64,000 bases of DNA, from assembly GCF_002162375.1 (NCBI RefSeq), contig NZ_CP021425.1, forward strand, positions 5,816,501-5,880,500, read 5' to 3'. Position 1 is the first letter of the stretch. Each line of letters starts with the position of its first letter. Below are positions 53,389 to 62,324 of the stretch, piece by piece. The position numbers were made by a program, and so were the translations under genes. The stretch comes from Oleiphilus messinensis. GTDB lineage: Bacteria; Pseudomonadota; Gammaproteobacteria; Pseudomonadales; Oleiphilaceae. The notes below the pieces were generated by a model. The model was not told the DNA's origin, searched no databases, and saw only the letters and a program-made list of their open reading frames with translations.

Positions 53389-55569
53389 TCAAGTGTCGCT
53401 TACCGAAAACAAAGCTCGCTCGTTGGCAACGGCTTGCTCAACCGCCAAAGCTATGGCAGCGTCGCTGAAGGCAATTTCAAAGCGAGCCAGATTTACTGCA
53501 GCGCGGTCACGATTGACAGAATATTCGGGATCGATTCCGGTAATTCGACTATCCTGCCGTTCCGCTATCGCCATCTCATAATCCAGCTTTTCCTTTTCGG
53601 AGGCTTTAATTGCCATTAATTGTTCGTAGGTTGCCTCCCGAACCGAATCCAGGCGTTGTTCCAGCTCCTGCTCGGTCATGGTAGTTGCGCAATCCTGAAA
53701 ATAATTAAAATCAATACTGGATCGATCAGGCTCCTCTTTTGTAGCAAAGTATAGTTCTTGATAAGATTGAATATAGTCTTTCAAGTCCGATTCCCAGTTT
53801 GGATTATGGGCTTCACAATAGGCAACGAGATTCTGCCCGGCCCGATTCTCAAAATCATACCCGTGAGAACCCCAGGGCTCGTAAGTTGCCTGTTCACCAA
53901 TAGCTAAGCCCGACGCTTCCATCAAAGCCCGTTCATTGATAAATGCATTGATACGCGTCTGCCAGTCCGGGTTGGATTCAATGAAAGGCTGCAAAGCATC
54001 ATAACGCTGTTGTTGGGACTCGGTACGGAAGCCCTCTACCCCCAGATTCTGATGCTCCCCCAAACGCTGTGTCCAAACCAGCTGCCCTACCAGACGACTT
54101 GCCTCGCGGTCATTCAAAAGCTCACCATTGGCGTCAGTCCATCCGCTAAAATGACGCTCAGTGTTGACACTGGGCCCCCACATTGCTGCATCTTCAGGAA
54201 TCTGGGTCCACTCGGTTCGGCCCGCTTCGTCACCGGCAGAAGTGAGAATATCAGTTTCACCCGGCACATTAGCTTCACTCAATTCCGTAAAACCGATTTC
54301 ATTTTTTTCGGGATCAATTTTCAAAAGCCCCGAACTATCACTGAAGGCCAAGGTCTTGTCACCAGCGCTTGCAGCGAGATTCACTTCCGCTCCGGATTCA
54401 TTATGTAAAATACTGACTGTAGTTCCATCGGCCCAAAGGGTGTAATCATCTATTTCACCGGCAAACTCCACAATATCGTGGTCACCCAATAGATTGAGTT
54501 GCGTGATCGACACCCCTTCCTCGATAACAATATGGTCAATGCCATTTGAGCCAGTAAGTTTTTTAATATCATCCGCAACCCGAAACGCTTGACCATTATC
54601 CTCATCAGTGAGAATAACATGCTCAATTGTGGTTCGACTTTCGGGGCTGGCATCCAATTCAATTGGACTACGTTGGCCGCTAAGCAACTGTTCGCCCAAC
54701 TGCAATGCCTGTTGTTCGGTGTTAACCTTGAGTGCAGCTGTCACGCCATCCGCGAATGAGATCTGACTGGCCTCCTGAGTCACAGCCATTTCAACTACTG
54801 CCCCCGTCTCCCGGTGTGTAAAGAGTGCAGTCGTACCTTGAGAGGACACATCATAATCTGAAACATTACCCGCGAAATGAACATTGTCCTCTCCACCAAG
54901 CAGGTTCAATTGCTCAACAGAGACCCCCTCCTGAATCAGAATGTTATCGATACCGCTGGTACCCGTGAAGCGGCGGGAGCTTATATCGATAGCAATCGCA
55001 GAGTCTTCATCCGTCAGTATCACACGCTCTATCTGAGTTGGGGCCTCGGGGGTGAGTGGATTGGCGGCGACCTGAAGCTGGGTGGCGATTCGTTCGCCGT
55101 CCTCGGTGCTCAAGGCACCATTATCGACACCGAAAAACAATTCGTTTAACACTGAAGTTCGCTCCTGTGCGGATACATTTTGTAAATCCACTTGCTCAAG
55201 CGTATCCATTACAACCTGCGAACCCGAGCCCTGAACCTCATTCAGTACACTGCCAGCAACCGCTCTGAACGTATCATCATTGCGGCTATCGCCTACTGAC
55301 TGCGAAATCGTGTAAGAAAACTCCTGATAAGACAATCCACTGGGAGATCCCATCGCACTGGTGAGGGATTGCAGCGGTAATTCAGCGACTGTTTCGGCAC
55401 TCGCCAATTGTTGACTGACTGAAGACACCACGTTTTGTTGAGGTGTCGTCATATGGGACAGGTTGGCTGTTTGCTGCAGGGATTGCAGCGTAGGCAGGTG
55501 AGATGCATTTGCAGCCTGTTGAGCGGCAGAAATGCCCCCATTGTCAGCGCTCATGATGATAATCGGCAT
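53389..55569 (-). CDS. Large protein with two internal beta-repeats, unknown function
   Basis: A 726-residue acidic protein without cleavable signal. The N-terminus is Gln/Ser/Ala-rich (1-170). Two related repeats of about 105 residues follow: 178-285 (TQIERVILTDEDS, TSGIDNILIQEGVSVEQLNLLG) and 313-418 (TTIEHVILTDEDN, SNGIDHIVIEEGVSITQLNLLG). Both end in an SFADG or AFSDSSG loop, which resembles repeats seen in type I-secreted RTX-type proteins. The C-terminal 250 residues are helical and Glu/Gln-rich. AGAGGG precedes ATG 55569 by seven bases. Secretion is an inference; no transporter is adjacent. Confidence 0.72.
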   Translation of the reverse strand: MPIIIMSADNGGISAAQQAANASHLPTLQSLQQTANLSHMTTPQQNVVSSVSQQLASAETVAELPLQSLTSAMGSPSGLSYQEFSYTISQSVGDSRNDDTFRAVAGSVLNEVQGSGSQVVMDTLEQVDLQNVSAQERTSVLNELFFGVDNGALSTEDGERIATQLQVAANPLTPEAPTQIERVILTDEDSAIAIDISSRRFTGTSGIDNILIQEGVSVEQLNLLGGEDNVHFAGNVSDYDVSSQGTTALFTHRETGAVVEMAVTQEASQISFADGVTAALKVNTEQQALQLGEQLLSGQRSPIELDASPESRTTIEHVILTDEDNGQAFRVADDIKKLTGSNGIDHIVIEEGVSITQLNLLGDHDIVEFAGEIDDYTLWADGTTVSILHNESGAEVNLAASAGDKTLAFSDSSGLLKIDPEKNEIGFTELSEANVPGETDILTSAGDEAGRTEWTQIPEDAAMWGPSVNTERHFSGWTDANGELLNDREASRLVGQLVWTQRLGEHQNLGVEGFRTESQQQRYDALQPFIESNPDWQTRINAFINERALMEASGLAIGEQATYEPWGSHGYDFENRAGQNLVAYCEAHNPNWESDLKDYIQSYQELYFATKEEPDRSSIDFNYFQDCATTMTEQELEQRLDSVREATYEQLMAIKASEKEKLDYEMAIAERQDSRITGIDPEYSVNRDRAAVNLARFEIAFSDAAIALAVEQAVANERALFSVSDT

Positions 55570-55912
55570 TGATTTCCCTCTCGTTATTCATTCCATGTTC
55601 AAGGCAGAAAAGCCCCCATCAGGGCAAGCTTCTCAAGACAGCAGAGATTATGACAAATCCAACTACCGTTGCCATCTAGGGGAAACCCTATATCGGCTAT
55701 AATTTTGCCCCTGAAACCAGAAGTTCATAACACTATAATCGCTGAGTAGTGCACATTTTAATCATAAAATTGGGTTGGTCTGAAGGTAACCAGCCTTATT
55801 TCGCGCAACAGATAGAGAGTAAAACTCACATTCAACGAGTGCGGTGTTTGCGGTACGTAGTCGCCAGGTGAGGGAATGATTCCATAACCGGGCCAAAAGG
55901 GGGACAAATACG
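55570..55912. other. 343-base intergenic region without recognised gene
   Basis: It lies between two divergent genes of unknown function. A TATAAT at 55698-55703 is a possible -10 box for the plus-strand gene, but no properly spaced -35 is evident. I see no repeat, hairpin array or RNA gene. Confidence 0.4.
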
Positions 55913-56680
55913 ATGGGCCGAATCAAAGAGAGTATACCGAATAGTGCTGCAATCCGATCCGGGGTATTGGGCGAAGTTCTGGTAAAGCACACCCGGGAAC
56001 GGGTGCATGTCTTTTTCCTGTTTGCTTACTTTGCAAATATTTTGAAAGACCGGATCGAATCACTAACCGGCCAAACCGTGTCCTACACAGACATGCTACA
56101 GGTTAAAGCCACACATCAGATCGGCACCGGTACGCGGCGCAGCACGCCAACGATTGACCCGTTTGATGAAACCGATCCGAATGTCGTGAACATGTGGGCC
56201 ACGGAATTCCGTAAGCTGGATGCCGCCCACTTCTGTAATCTAGGCATCAAAACTCCGTTTCGGAATCAGGTTGCCAACCTGGCGATCAGCCAGAATGACG
56301 CACTGTTACCCAAATGGCTGAAAAACCTGGAATCAACAGCAAAAGACACCCGGCAACTCCCGCAACGAATCAACATCGGTCCGGACCGTATCGTTGATAT
56401 CCTGCACGGAGACTTGATCTTCCAGTACCTCTCCGATGGCACCCCCATCATCAGCCCGGATCATTTTGTTAATTACTCCAATCAGGGCCTTACGCGGCTG
56501 CAGGCCTACCGGGGACGACTGGCCAATGAGAACAAGCACGGACTCGCAGCCTGTGTAGATTGCTATATTTCCGTGATCGGCTCGTTGCCGGAAATAAACG
56601 ATAAGTATGAAGATTTGAAAGACGGCCTCAGGTTTGAGTGTGAGGCCTACAATCTCGATACGGCTCGTTATATTCTTTAA
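55913..56680 (+). CDS. Hypothetical protein
   Basis: A 255-residue soluble protein of no family I recognise. It opens GRIKESIPNSAAIRSGVLGE and contains FFLFAYFANILKDRIESLTG, KLDAAHFCNLGIKTPFRNQV and YLSDGTPIISPDHFVNYSNQ, with NENKHGLAACVDCYISVIGS near the end. No signal or membrane segment. A GGGGGAC site lies about nine bases upstream of the ATG. It is flanked by a divergent repeat protein and a convergent DUF4214 protein. Confidence 0.6.
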   Translation: MGRIKESIPNSAAIRSGVLGEVLVKHTRERVHVFFLFAYFANILKDRIESLTGQTVSYTDMLQVKATHQIGTGTRRSTPTIDPFDETDPNVVNMWATEFRKLDAAHFCNLGIKTPFRNQVANLAISQNDALLPKWLKNLESTAKDTRQLPQRINIGPDRIVDILHGDLIFQYLSDGTPIISPDHFVNYSNQGLTRLQAYRGRLANENKHGLAACVDCYISVIGSLPEINDKYEDLKDGLRFECEAYNLDTARYIL

Positions 56681-56731
56681 GGGTCATTCATCTGCCGTAA
56701 TCGGCATACAGGAATATCGGAATAGCTAACA

Positions 56732-57601
56732 TTAGAATATCCAGACACCTTGATCAGTCACAGTCAGACTTGCCAAGGTGTCTGAGGTGTTCTGGATATT
56801 CTCTTCGGATTCCGAAAAATACGCGAGTGCAGCACTCCGTGAGAGACCCGTCTCCAGCTCGGTTACCCAAAAATCAAATCCGGCAGAATCTGCATTTCGC
56901 CCCAGCACATTGAAATACAGCTGATCGACGTATTCACCGTTGGATGGATGACCATAGAGTGTGTGAAACTCCGCCGAACTGTAAAAGTTAGCCGCCATTT
57001 CCACCAGCGCCATACCGCCATCATATTGATCAATCCAGTAGTTAAGCCCTTGAATATCCGGTAGACGATCAAATGCCGCGTTATACAATCTGGCAACAGT
57101 CATCGCGTCATCGAAATCCGCTTCACTTATCGCACCTGAGCCCGGGTCAAGATCCTCAAATACGGACAAACTAACCATATCGTCTGCCCCAAACCAACCC
57201 GAGCTTTTCCAGTCGGCACTGATGTAGTACCAGCCACTGTAGGGCGCCGTAAAACCAACAATTTCATCCGTGCCATAGGATCCACCCTGATCAAACGCAA
57301 TCACATCACCATAGTCATCATAAAGGCGCAGCTCACCGGGATCTTCATCACTACTGGCGAAAATATCGTATTCCGCCCCCCGCAATCCATAGAAGGCAAA
57401 TACGTCCGTTTCAACCCACTCGATATCACCATTGAACTGATATTCGTTGTCCCAACCGGCCTGTTCCACCCCCCGGTCACGCACGAGGGAAAACAGCACC
57501 TCCCAGGAATGCGCCATATCATACTCATGCAGCGAAGGCCGGTCAGAATATACGGGATAGGTAATTTCAGATGCATAAGAATATTGAGATGTCATGTCCA
57601 T
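56732..57601 (-). CDS. DUF4214 domain protein with PPC-like N-terminus
   Basis: A 289-residue acidic protein. Residues 50-130 resemble a bacterial pre-peptidase C-terminal (PPC) beta-sandwich: DVFAFYGLRGAEYDIFAS, LRLYDDYGDVIAFDQGG, APYSGWYYISADW. Residues 165-270 are a DUF4214 domain: RLYNAAFDRLPDIQGLNYWI and YFNVLGRNADSAGFDFWV. DUF4214 is often found in type I-secreted proteins, so extracellular location is possible, but no signal peptide or RTX nonapeptide is present. It is monocistronic. Confidence 0.8.
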   Translation of the reverse strand: MDMTSQYSYASEITYPVYSDRPSLHEYDMAHSWEVLFSLVRDRGVEQAGWDNEYQFNGDIEWVETDVFAFYGLRGAEYDIFASSDEDPGELRLYDDYGDVIAFDQGGSYGTDEIVGFTAPYSGWYYISADWKSSGWFGADDMVSLSVFEDLDPGSGAISEADFDDAMTVARLYNAAFDRLPDIQGLNYWIDQYDGGMALVEMAANFYSSAEFHTLYGHPSNGEYVDQLYFNVLGRNADSAGFDFWVTELETGLSRSAALAYFSESEENIQNTSDTLASLTVTDQGVWIF

Positions 57602-57697
57602 AATCCTCTGTGTCTACAGCCATTGCTGTGTTAAGTAACAATGGCTTCAATGTAACAGGGGTTTTATGAACGGTGCCTGAATGGCTACAGAACTTGC

Positions 57698-58504
57698 TCA
57701 GGATAGACCGAGGTATTGATCTCGCAATGCCTGAATTTTCACTGCATCATTGGAGAAGACCCATTCCACACCACGGTTCAATTCACGAAACAAGCCGTTT
57801 TTAGAGGCGATAAATCCCGTGCCGATACTCTGGCTTGCAGCGCGGTGCTTGTCCAGAATACCCTGATGCAAAAACAAAAAGTGCCCGGTTACGCCACCGT
57901 AGCCATTTTGCAACGCAGAAAGGCTCAGGGCATTGAAATTCAATTCCGCCACCGGTAACAGCGCCTTGCGATCCAGAAAACAAACGCGCTCAAACAGTTC
58001 AGGATTGAGGGCCAGGATGTGAAAGTCATCCACCTGATCCAGATTGAGTAGCATACTCTTTAAAATCGCTTTTTGTTTTCGGGGAGAGAGGTGGGGCTCC
58101 GCCTTCACTTCCAGCATCAAATGTGTGTTTTTGCCAAAGCGGTCGATTACTTCTGCCAATGTCGGGATCTCGGGCACTACACGTTGCAGCTCCTGCAAGG
58201 TTACATCAGCAACCCGGGTCGGCTGATTGAACACCCGCAAGCAATCATCATCATGACAAATTACCGGTTGCAGATCGGCTGTCCAGCGGATGTCACACTC
58301 GATACCCCACACGCCTGCATCTACGGCCTGCTCAAACGCCTCGATCGTATTTTCCTTAACATGCAGGTTGTCATGTTCGCCACGATGGGAGACAACCTTG
58401 CATTTTTCCAGCGCACTTTGATCAGGTTTTGATTGCGGCACTTTCGCCACGTATTGATCCATCAATCCGGTTGCTGTTCGCTCCAGCCAGGACGGGATTT
58501 TCAT
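57698..58504 (-). CDS. Glycerophosphodiester phosphodiesterase
   Basis: A 268-residue GDPD-family enzyme splitting glycerophosphodiesters to glycerol 3-phosphate and an alcohol. The catalytic histidines are in VSHRGEHDNLHVKENTIEAF and VICHDDDCLRVF, and the metal site in IECDIRWTADLQPVICH; LMLEVKAEP gives the later Glu. It lacks a signal peptide, so it is the cytoplasmic (UgpQ-like) type. ATG 58504 is preferred with AGAGGT upstream. It is between a DUF4214 gene and a LysR gene. Confidence 0.92.
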   Translation of the reverse strand: MKIPSWLERTATGLMDQYVAKVPQSKPDQSALEKCKVVSHRGEHDNLHVKENTIEAFEQAVDAGVWGIECDIRWTADLQPVICHDDDCLRVFNQPTRVADVTLQELQRVVPEIPTLAEVIDRFGKNTHLMLEVKAEPHLSPRKQKAILKSMLLNLDQVDDFHILALNPELFERVCFLDRKALLPVAELNFNALSLSALQNGYGGVTGHFLFLHQGILDKHRAASQSIGTGFIASKNGLFRELNRGVEWVFSNDAVKIQALRDQYLGLS

Positions 58505-58599
58505 GCTGTATCTACCTCTCACGCCAAGCATCGCGAAGATGCTATCGGGTAACTATTACAGTTTTATAACTGCTCGGCCTCTTTTACAACCGTTTCGAC

Positions 58600-59574
58600 T
58601 CATACATTCAGCCCGGAATTGAATAAATTCGTATTGCGTTGCTCGTCGAGCAGTGCCACATCTGCGACCAGCTTGCGTAGCCATTGATGCCCGGAATTGT
58701 GATGCAACAGTGGACTCCAGGCCAATTTCAACTCAAACGCTTCAATAGGAAAAGGTGGGTCTTTTATCACCAGCTTCGAACTCTGGGTTTTCAAACGGGC
58801 AGCACGACTGGGCAGGGTGGCAATCAAATCGTGCTGCTGGGCCAGCAACATGGCGACCTGGTAGTGCCGGGTAAAAACACTGATTCGACGTTTCTGCCCG
58901 AGGGACACCAGCGCCTCATCCACCCAGCCAAGGCGTTGTACATCCTTTGGGTTCACACCCACACCCACCCCAAAGCCGGTTTTGCTGACCCAGATATGAC
59001 TGGCGGCGAGGTAATTTTCCAAGGTGAAATCATGCACAAGCGGATTGTCGACACTCATTAGACAGGAGAACGTATCGGTCCACAGTGTTTTCTGATGGAA
59101 TGACTGGGGAATGGTATCAAAGCGATTGATCGCCATATCAACACGGCCCTGTTCCACATCTTCGAAGCTGACATCACTTGGCGTCAAAACATCCAGTGTG
59201 ATATTGGGTGCTTGTCGACGCACTTCACTCAACACACCCGGAATCAAGGTTGATTCGGCATAATCGCTGGCCATAATCCGAAATACACGAGAACTTTGTA
59301 AATCAAAGTCGCGATCCGGTTTAATGACCTGTTCGATGTTGAACAAAATTTCCCGAATCGCGGAACGGATCTCCAGAGCAAGTTCCGTCGGCGCCATCCC
59401 CTCACTGGTTCTGACCAACAGCGGATCATCGAACAAAGCTCGCAAGCGCTTCAGACTGTTACTCATCGCGGGCTGGGTTATACCGAGATGGTTAGCCGCT
59501 TTGGTGACATTACGTTCTCGAAGCAAGACATCAAGATGTACCAGCTGGTTTAAATCAACTTTGCCCAGATCCAT
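58600..59574 (-). CDS. LysR-family transcriptional regulator
   Basis: A 324-residue LTTR. The winged helix is LVHLDVLLRERNVTKAANHL then GITQPAMSNSLKRLRALFDD (residues 11-50), followed by the sensor domain starting SRVFRIMASDYAESTLIPGV. The HTH sequence (TQPAMSNSLKRLR) resembles the NodD/NahR subgroup. It lies 95 bases upstream of the phosphodiesterase gene on the same strand and might regulate it. The effector is unknown. Confidence 0.9.
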   Translation of the reverse strand: MDLGKVDLNQLVHLDVLLRERNVTKAANHLGITQPAMSNSLKRLRALFDDPLLVRTSEGMAPTELALEIRSAIREILFNIEQVIKPDRDFDLQSSRVFRIMASDYAESTLIPGVLSEVRRQAPNITLDVLTPSDVSFEDVEQGRVDMAINRFDTIPQSFHQKTLWTDTFSCLMSVDNPLVHDFTLENYLAASHIWVSKTGFGVGVGVNPKDVQRLGWVDEALVSLGQKRRISVFTRHYQVAMLLAQQHDLIATLPSRAARLKTQSSKLVIKDPPFPIEAFELKLAWSPLLHHNSGHQWLRKLVADVALLDEQRNTNLFNSGLNV

Positions 59575-59755
59575 TCTATTTACAGCCTGTTATCAAATTA
59601 TCTACAACGGTCGATCAGTTTACATTCAACCCAATATCACTTTGAGTTTATGCCATAAAATATTACATTCATGACAATTATAAGCAAACAGAATCAAATA
59701 AACATTTTGAAAACAGGAATAGCAAGGCTGACAGGCACTTAAAACTGGCAGACGC

Positions 59756-60967
59756 TCAAAATTGCGCGAGCACATGACGCATTTGCTTGGTGAACGCCGC
59801 CGGGCTTGCCTCGATCAAGGATACAGACTGACATTTCTGGAATTCGCAAAACAACCTGAGGGCGTCACCCAATGCGACAAAGAATTCGTCTTCACCGTGC
59901 TTGAGTTTCTCGATATACAACGATTTGATTTCCAGATGCTGGCGCTGTCGATAAACCTTACAATCCATCCGTCCCACAAACTCATCCCGGAACATCAGGG
60001 GCAGGCAAAAATAACCAAACTGGCGTTTATCCGCAGGGAGATAACTCTCCAGCTGATAATCGTATTGAAAAAGCGCTTTGAGTCGCTCACGCTGAATAAC
60101 GCTGTTATCGAACGGTGAGAGTATCTTCACTCTGGAACTGACACGGGGTAATTGACGCTCAAGCGCACCAGCTTCGATAAAATAAATATCGCCGTTCAGC
60201 ACTTGTATTTGCTCTAATACACCCTCTGCTAAATCCGCGTTGATCAGAACTTTGACAGCTTTGCGCAACTCACTGTTACGACGCTGATAGGTCAGACCTT
60301 TCAGGGAAATACAGCCATGGCAACGCAATTGTTGCGCTATCAGGTGTTCTGCAAATTCTTCTGTGGTGGGCTCTTGTGTATTAATATGATCAGGCAACAC
60401 CCGTTCTGTCAGGTCGTAGGTTTTCTGGAAGCCTTCCCGGTTACTCACCATGAGATCCCCTTCCATGTACAACTGCTCCAGCGCTTTCTTCGCTGGTTTC
60501 CAGTCCCACCAACCCGCACGTTTCGGGGCATCAGCTTCAAGATCACGGGATCGTAATGGCCCCTCTGAGCGGATACGCGCCAGCAACTCTGCCATCAATT
60601 TTCGATCCGGCGTTTTAAACCAATGGGTTTGGCCACTTTTAATCGCCTGTTTGTAGGGTAAAGAAAAGCGAAAGTCATCAATTGGCAGGAACGCTGCGGC
60701 ATGTGACCAATACTCAAACACCTCCCCATCCAGCAGCAGCTGATGGGTCATTGCAGAATCAAATTTCGGAACCCGGCTATGCAATACATGATGATGGGCC
60801 CGTTCCACCACCGAGATCGTATCAATCTGCACATAGCCCAGATGTTGAATCGCCTTCCGCGCCCCCGCCAACCCCGTCCCGAAAGGCCGGGACTGCAATA
60901 AGCCTTGTCCAGACAACGCCAGCCTGCGCAAGCGTGTCATATCCTGTGGACGGGTGATTTTAATCAT
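59756..60967 (-). CDS. YcaQ-like winged-helix DNA glycosylase
   Basis: A 403-residue protein of the HTH_42 family, whose E. coli member YcaQ (AlkX) unhooks DNA interstrand crosslinks. The catalytic QxD motif is present in LGYVQIDTISVVERAHHHVL. Other family features are FEYWSHAAAFLPIDDFRF and LSPFDNSVIQRERLKALFQYD. ATG 60967 starts the conserved N-terminus. It is complete and lies next to the Y1 transposase element. Confidence 0.88.
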   Translation of the reverse strand: MIKITRPQDMTRLRRLALSGQGLLQSRPFGTGLAGARKAIQHLGYVQIDTISVVERAHHHVLHSRVPKFDSAMTHQLLLDGEVFEYWSHAAAFLPIDDFRFSLPYKQAIKSGQTHWFKTPDRKLMAELLARIRSEGPLRSRDLEADAPKRAGWWDWKPAKKALEQLYMEGDLMVSNREGFQKTYDLTERVLPDHINTQEPTTEEFAEHLIAQQLRCHGCISLKGLTYQRRNSELRKAVKVLINADLAEGVLEQIQVLNGDIYFIEAGALERQLPRVSSRVKILSPFDNSVIQRERLKALFQYDYQLESYLPADKRQFGYFCLPLMFRDEFVGRMDCKVYRQRQHLEIKSLYIEKLKHGEDEFFVALGDALRLFCEFQKCQSVSLIEASPAAFTKQMRHVLAQF

Positions 60968-60996
60968 TTTTTACAGGTGCTTTTGCTGAATGAATT

Positions 60997-61618
60997 CCCC
61001 CGAAGGGGGTATGTGATATAGCCGGTGGTTTTAACCACCGGTGAGATATGCCGAAATAATATCTCAAGTAAATAAAAATCGCTCTTCAAACTCCACCCTG
61101 TGATGCTTGAGAAACTGCGTGAATTCTTCTTTATAGGATAGATTTTGATGATGACTTTTCTGATTTTTAACGTACTGCACCACGGCACCAATTTGAGATT
61201 CGCTCACGGTAAAAGCACCATAACCCTCTTGCCATGAAAAACGTTCATTTAAAAACGCTTGCTCGTTAACCCATTTTGATGAGCGCCCCTTCAGCTTTTT
61301 CATTATCTCTGACAGGCTGTGCACCGGTTTCAATTTCAGTACGATATGGATATGGTCAGGCATGCCGCCTATTTGAAGCAGGATTGCGCTCTCGCTTTTG
61401 ATAATTCCACCAATGTGGCCATACAAAGCGTTGCATAATTTGGGATTGATTAAAGGTTCACGATTTTTCGTGCTGAATATGACGTGGAATACCAAATTGC
61501 TTAATGTGCTTCCCATGGATTGCCTTTTCCTTGGCCGTCGTCCTTTCAGGACTTATATTTGGGGGCTTGCTACCGGTGGTTAAAACCACCGGCTATATTA
61601 CACAACCCCTTCGGGGTT
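60997..61618. mobile_element. Y1-transposase unit with inverted double-hairpin ends
   Basis: The unit carries one Y1 transposase gene. The left end holds CCCCCGAAGGGGG (60997-61009) then a 20-base palindrome CCGGTGGTTTTAACCACCGG (61022-61041). The right end holds the same two blocks in reverse: CCGGTGGTTAAAACCACCGG (61573-61592) and AACCCCTTCGGGGTT (61604-61618). The spacer TGT(G/A)ATATAG is also shared in inverted orientation. Such paired hairpin ends resemble REP-type sequences around RAYT transposases and IS200-like ends. No target duplication is expected from Y1 enzymes. Confidence 0.75.
61064..61516 (-). CDS. IS200-like / REP-associated Y1 transposase
   Basis: A 150-residue HUH single-strand transposase. 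The HUH metal motif is GGMPDHIHIVLKL and the single catalytic tyrosine lies in VQYVKNQKSHH. Family features LVFHVIFSTKNREPLI, LKGRSSKWVN and WQEGYGAFTVSES are all present. It appears intact. The flanking hairpin ends are in inverted orientation, which fits a RAYT/REPtron better than a classical IS200. It is between ycaQ-like and the 187-residue gene. Confidence 0.88.
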   Translation of the reverse strand: MGSTLSNLVFHVIFSTKNREPLINPKLCNALYGHIGGIIKSESAILLQIGGMPDHIHIVLKLKPVHSLSEIMKKLKGRSSKWVNEQAFLNERFSWQEGYGAFTVSESQIGAVVQYVKNQKSHHQNLSYKEEFTQFLKHHRVEFEERFLFT

Positions 61619-61635
61619 GATGATGAAGCGCAAGC

Positions 61636-62199
61636 TTACGCTTCTACCAACTGCACAAACTCAGCCGGTACATCTTCGTCGATGTACGCCATGCCGAGTT
61701 TTTTGAGGTAATCCATTCGGTCGGCTTTCATAAGGTCGATACTGAGTTCGCCTGCACCATTTTCCTGATAGACAGATTCCAGCCATGCCATGAATTTTTC
61801 ACCGCCTTTCATAATCAGCAAGGTGGCAGCCCCTACGTCAGGACGGACTTTGGTTTGCTGGTTTTCGGGAAGTTTCACTTCCAGCACAACAGGGCTTTCT
61901 TCGCCTTCAAAACGAACGCTGCGATCCCGCACGGTTTGGGCCGCCCAGTAGTGTGCAAGCTGTTTGCTTTGGGTGAGATAGACAGGTTCGCGGGATTCGG
62001 TATAGCTGTTGCCAATGGTGGCCATGGTTTTTTTAGCCGCTTGATTCATGGCTTTATCACCGGAACGGATCAGACCATGCTCGTTAATCGAATCAAGTAA
62101 AGCGGAAGAGGTGCCGTGATACCAGATGTCTCCGGTGGCGAAACCATCCTGGGTTAAAAGGTCCTTTGCATCTTGTAAGTAGCTGGGTGTTTCACTCAT
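61636..62199 (-). CDS. Hypothetical protein with an ADP-ribosyltransferase-like motif
   Basis: A 187-residue soluble protein. The region IWYHGTSSALLDSINEHGLI followed by PVYLTQSKQLAHYWAAQTV resembles the first two conserved segments (H-G-T, Y-L-S/T) of ADP-ribosyltransferase/Tpt1-type folds. A later acidic strand VVLEVKLPE may supply the Glu. The C-terminal half includes KAEDRMDYLKKLG-like helices and IDEDVPAEFVQLVEA. The assignment is motif-level only; no activity is claimed. ATG 62199 is chosen over upstream codons. It is downstream of aceA on the same strand, separated by hairpins. Confidence 0.55.
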   Translation of the reverse strand: MSETPSYLQDAKDLLTQDGFATGDIWYHGTSSALLDSINEHGLIRSGDKAMNQAAKKTMATIGNSYTESREPVYLTQSKQLAHYWAAQTVRDRSVRFEGEESPVVLEVKLPENQQTKVRPDVGAATLLIMKGGEKFMAWLESVYQENGAGELSIDLMKADRMDYLKKLGMAYIDEDVPAEFVQLVEA

Positions 62200-62232
62200 G
62201 GCCTTTTCACCTGTGTATATACCGTTTTGGAG

Positions 62233-62296
62233 ATCTCTTAAAAAAATGGCGATCAATTGACCGCCACTTTTTTAAGAGATGGGGCATTTGCCCCAT
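62233..62296. terminator. Double hairpin downstream of aceA
   Basis: ATCTCTTAAAAAAATGGCG (62233-62251) pairs with CCGCCACTTTTTTAAGAGAT (62261-62280), with A/T-rich arms giving a T tract on either strand. A second stem, ATGGGGCATTTGCCCCAT (62279-62296), abuts it. Together they should terminate aceA transcription and insulate the downstream gene. Confidence 0.75.
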
Positions 62297-62324
62297 CCTA
62301 TCACTTTTTAACCGACAACAACGA

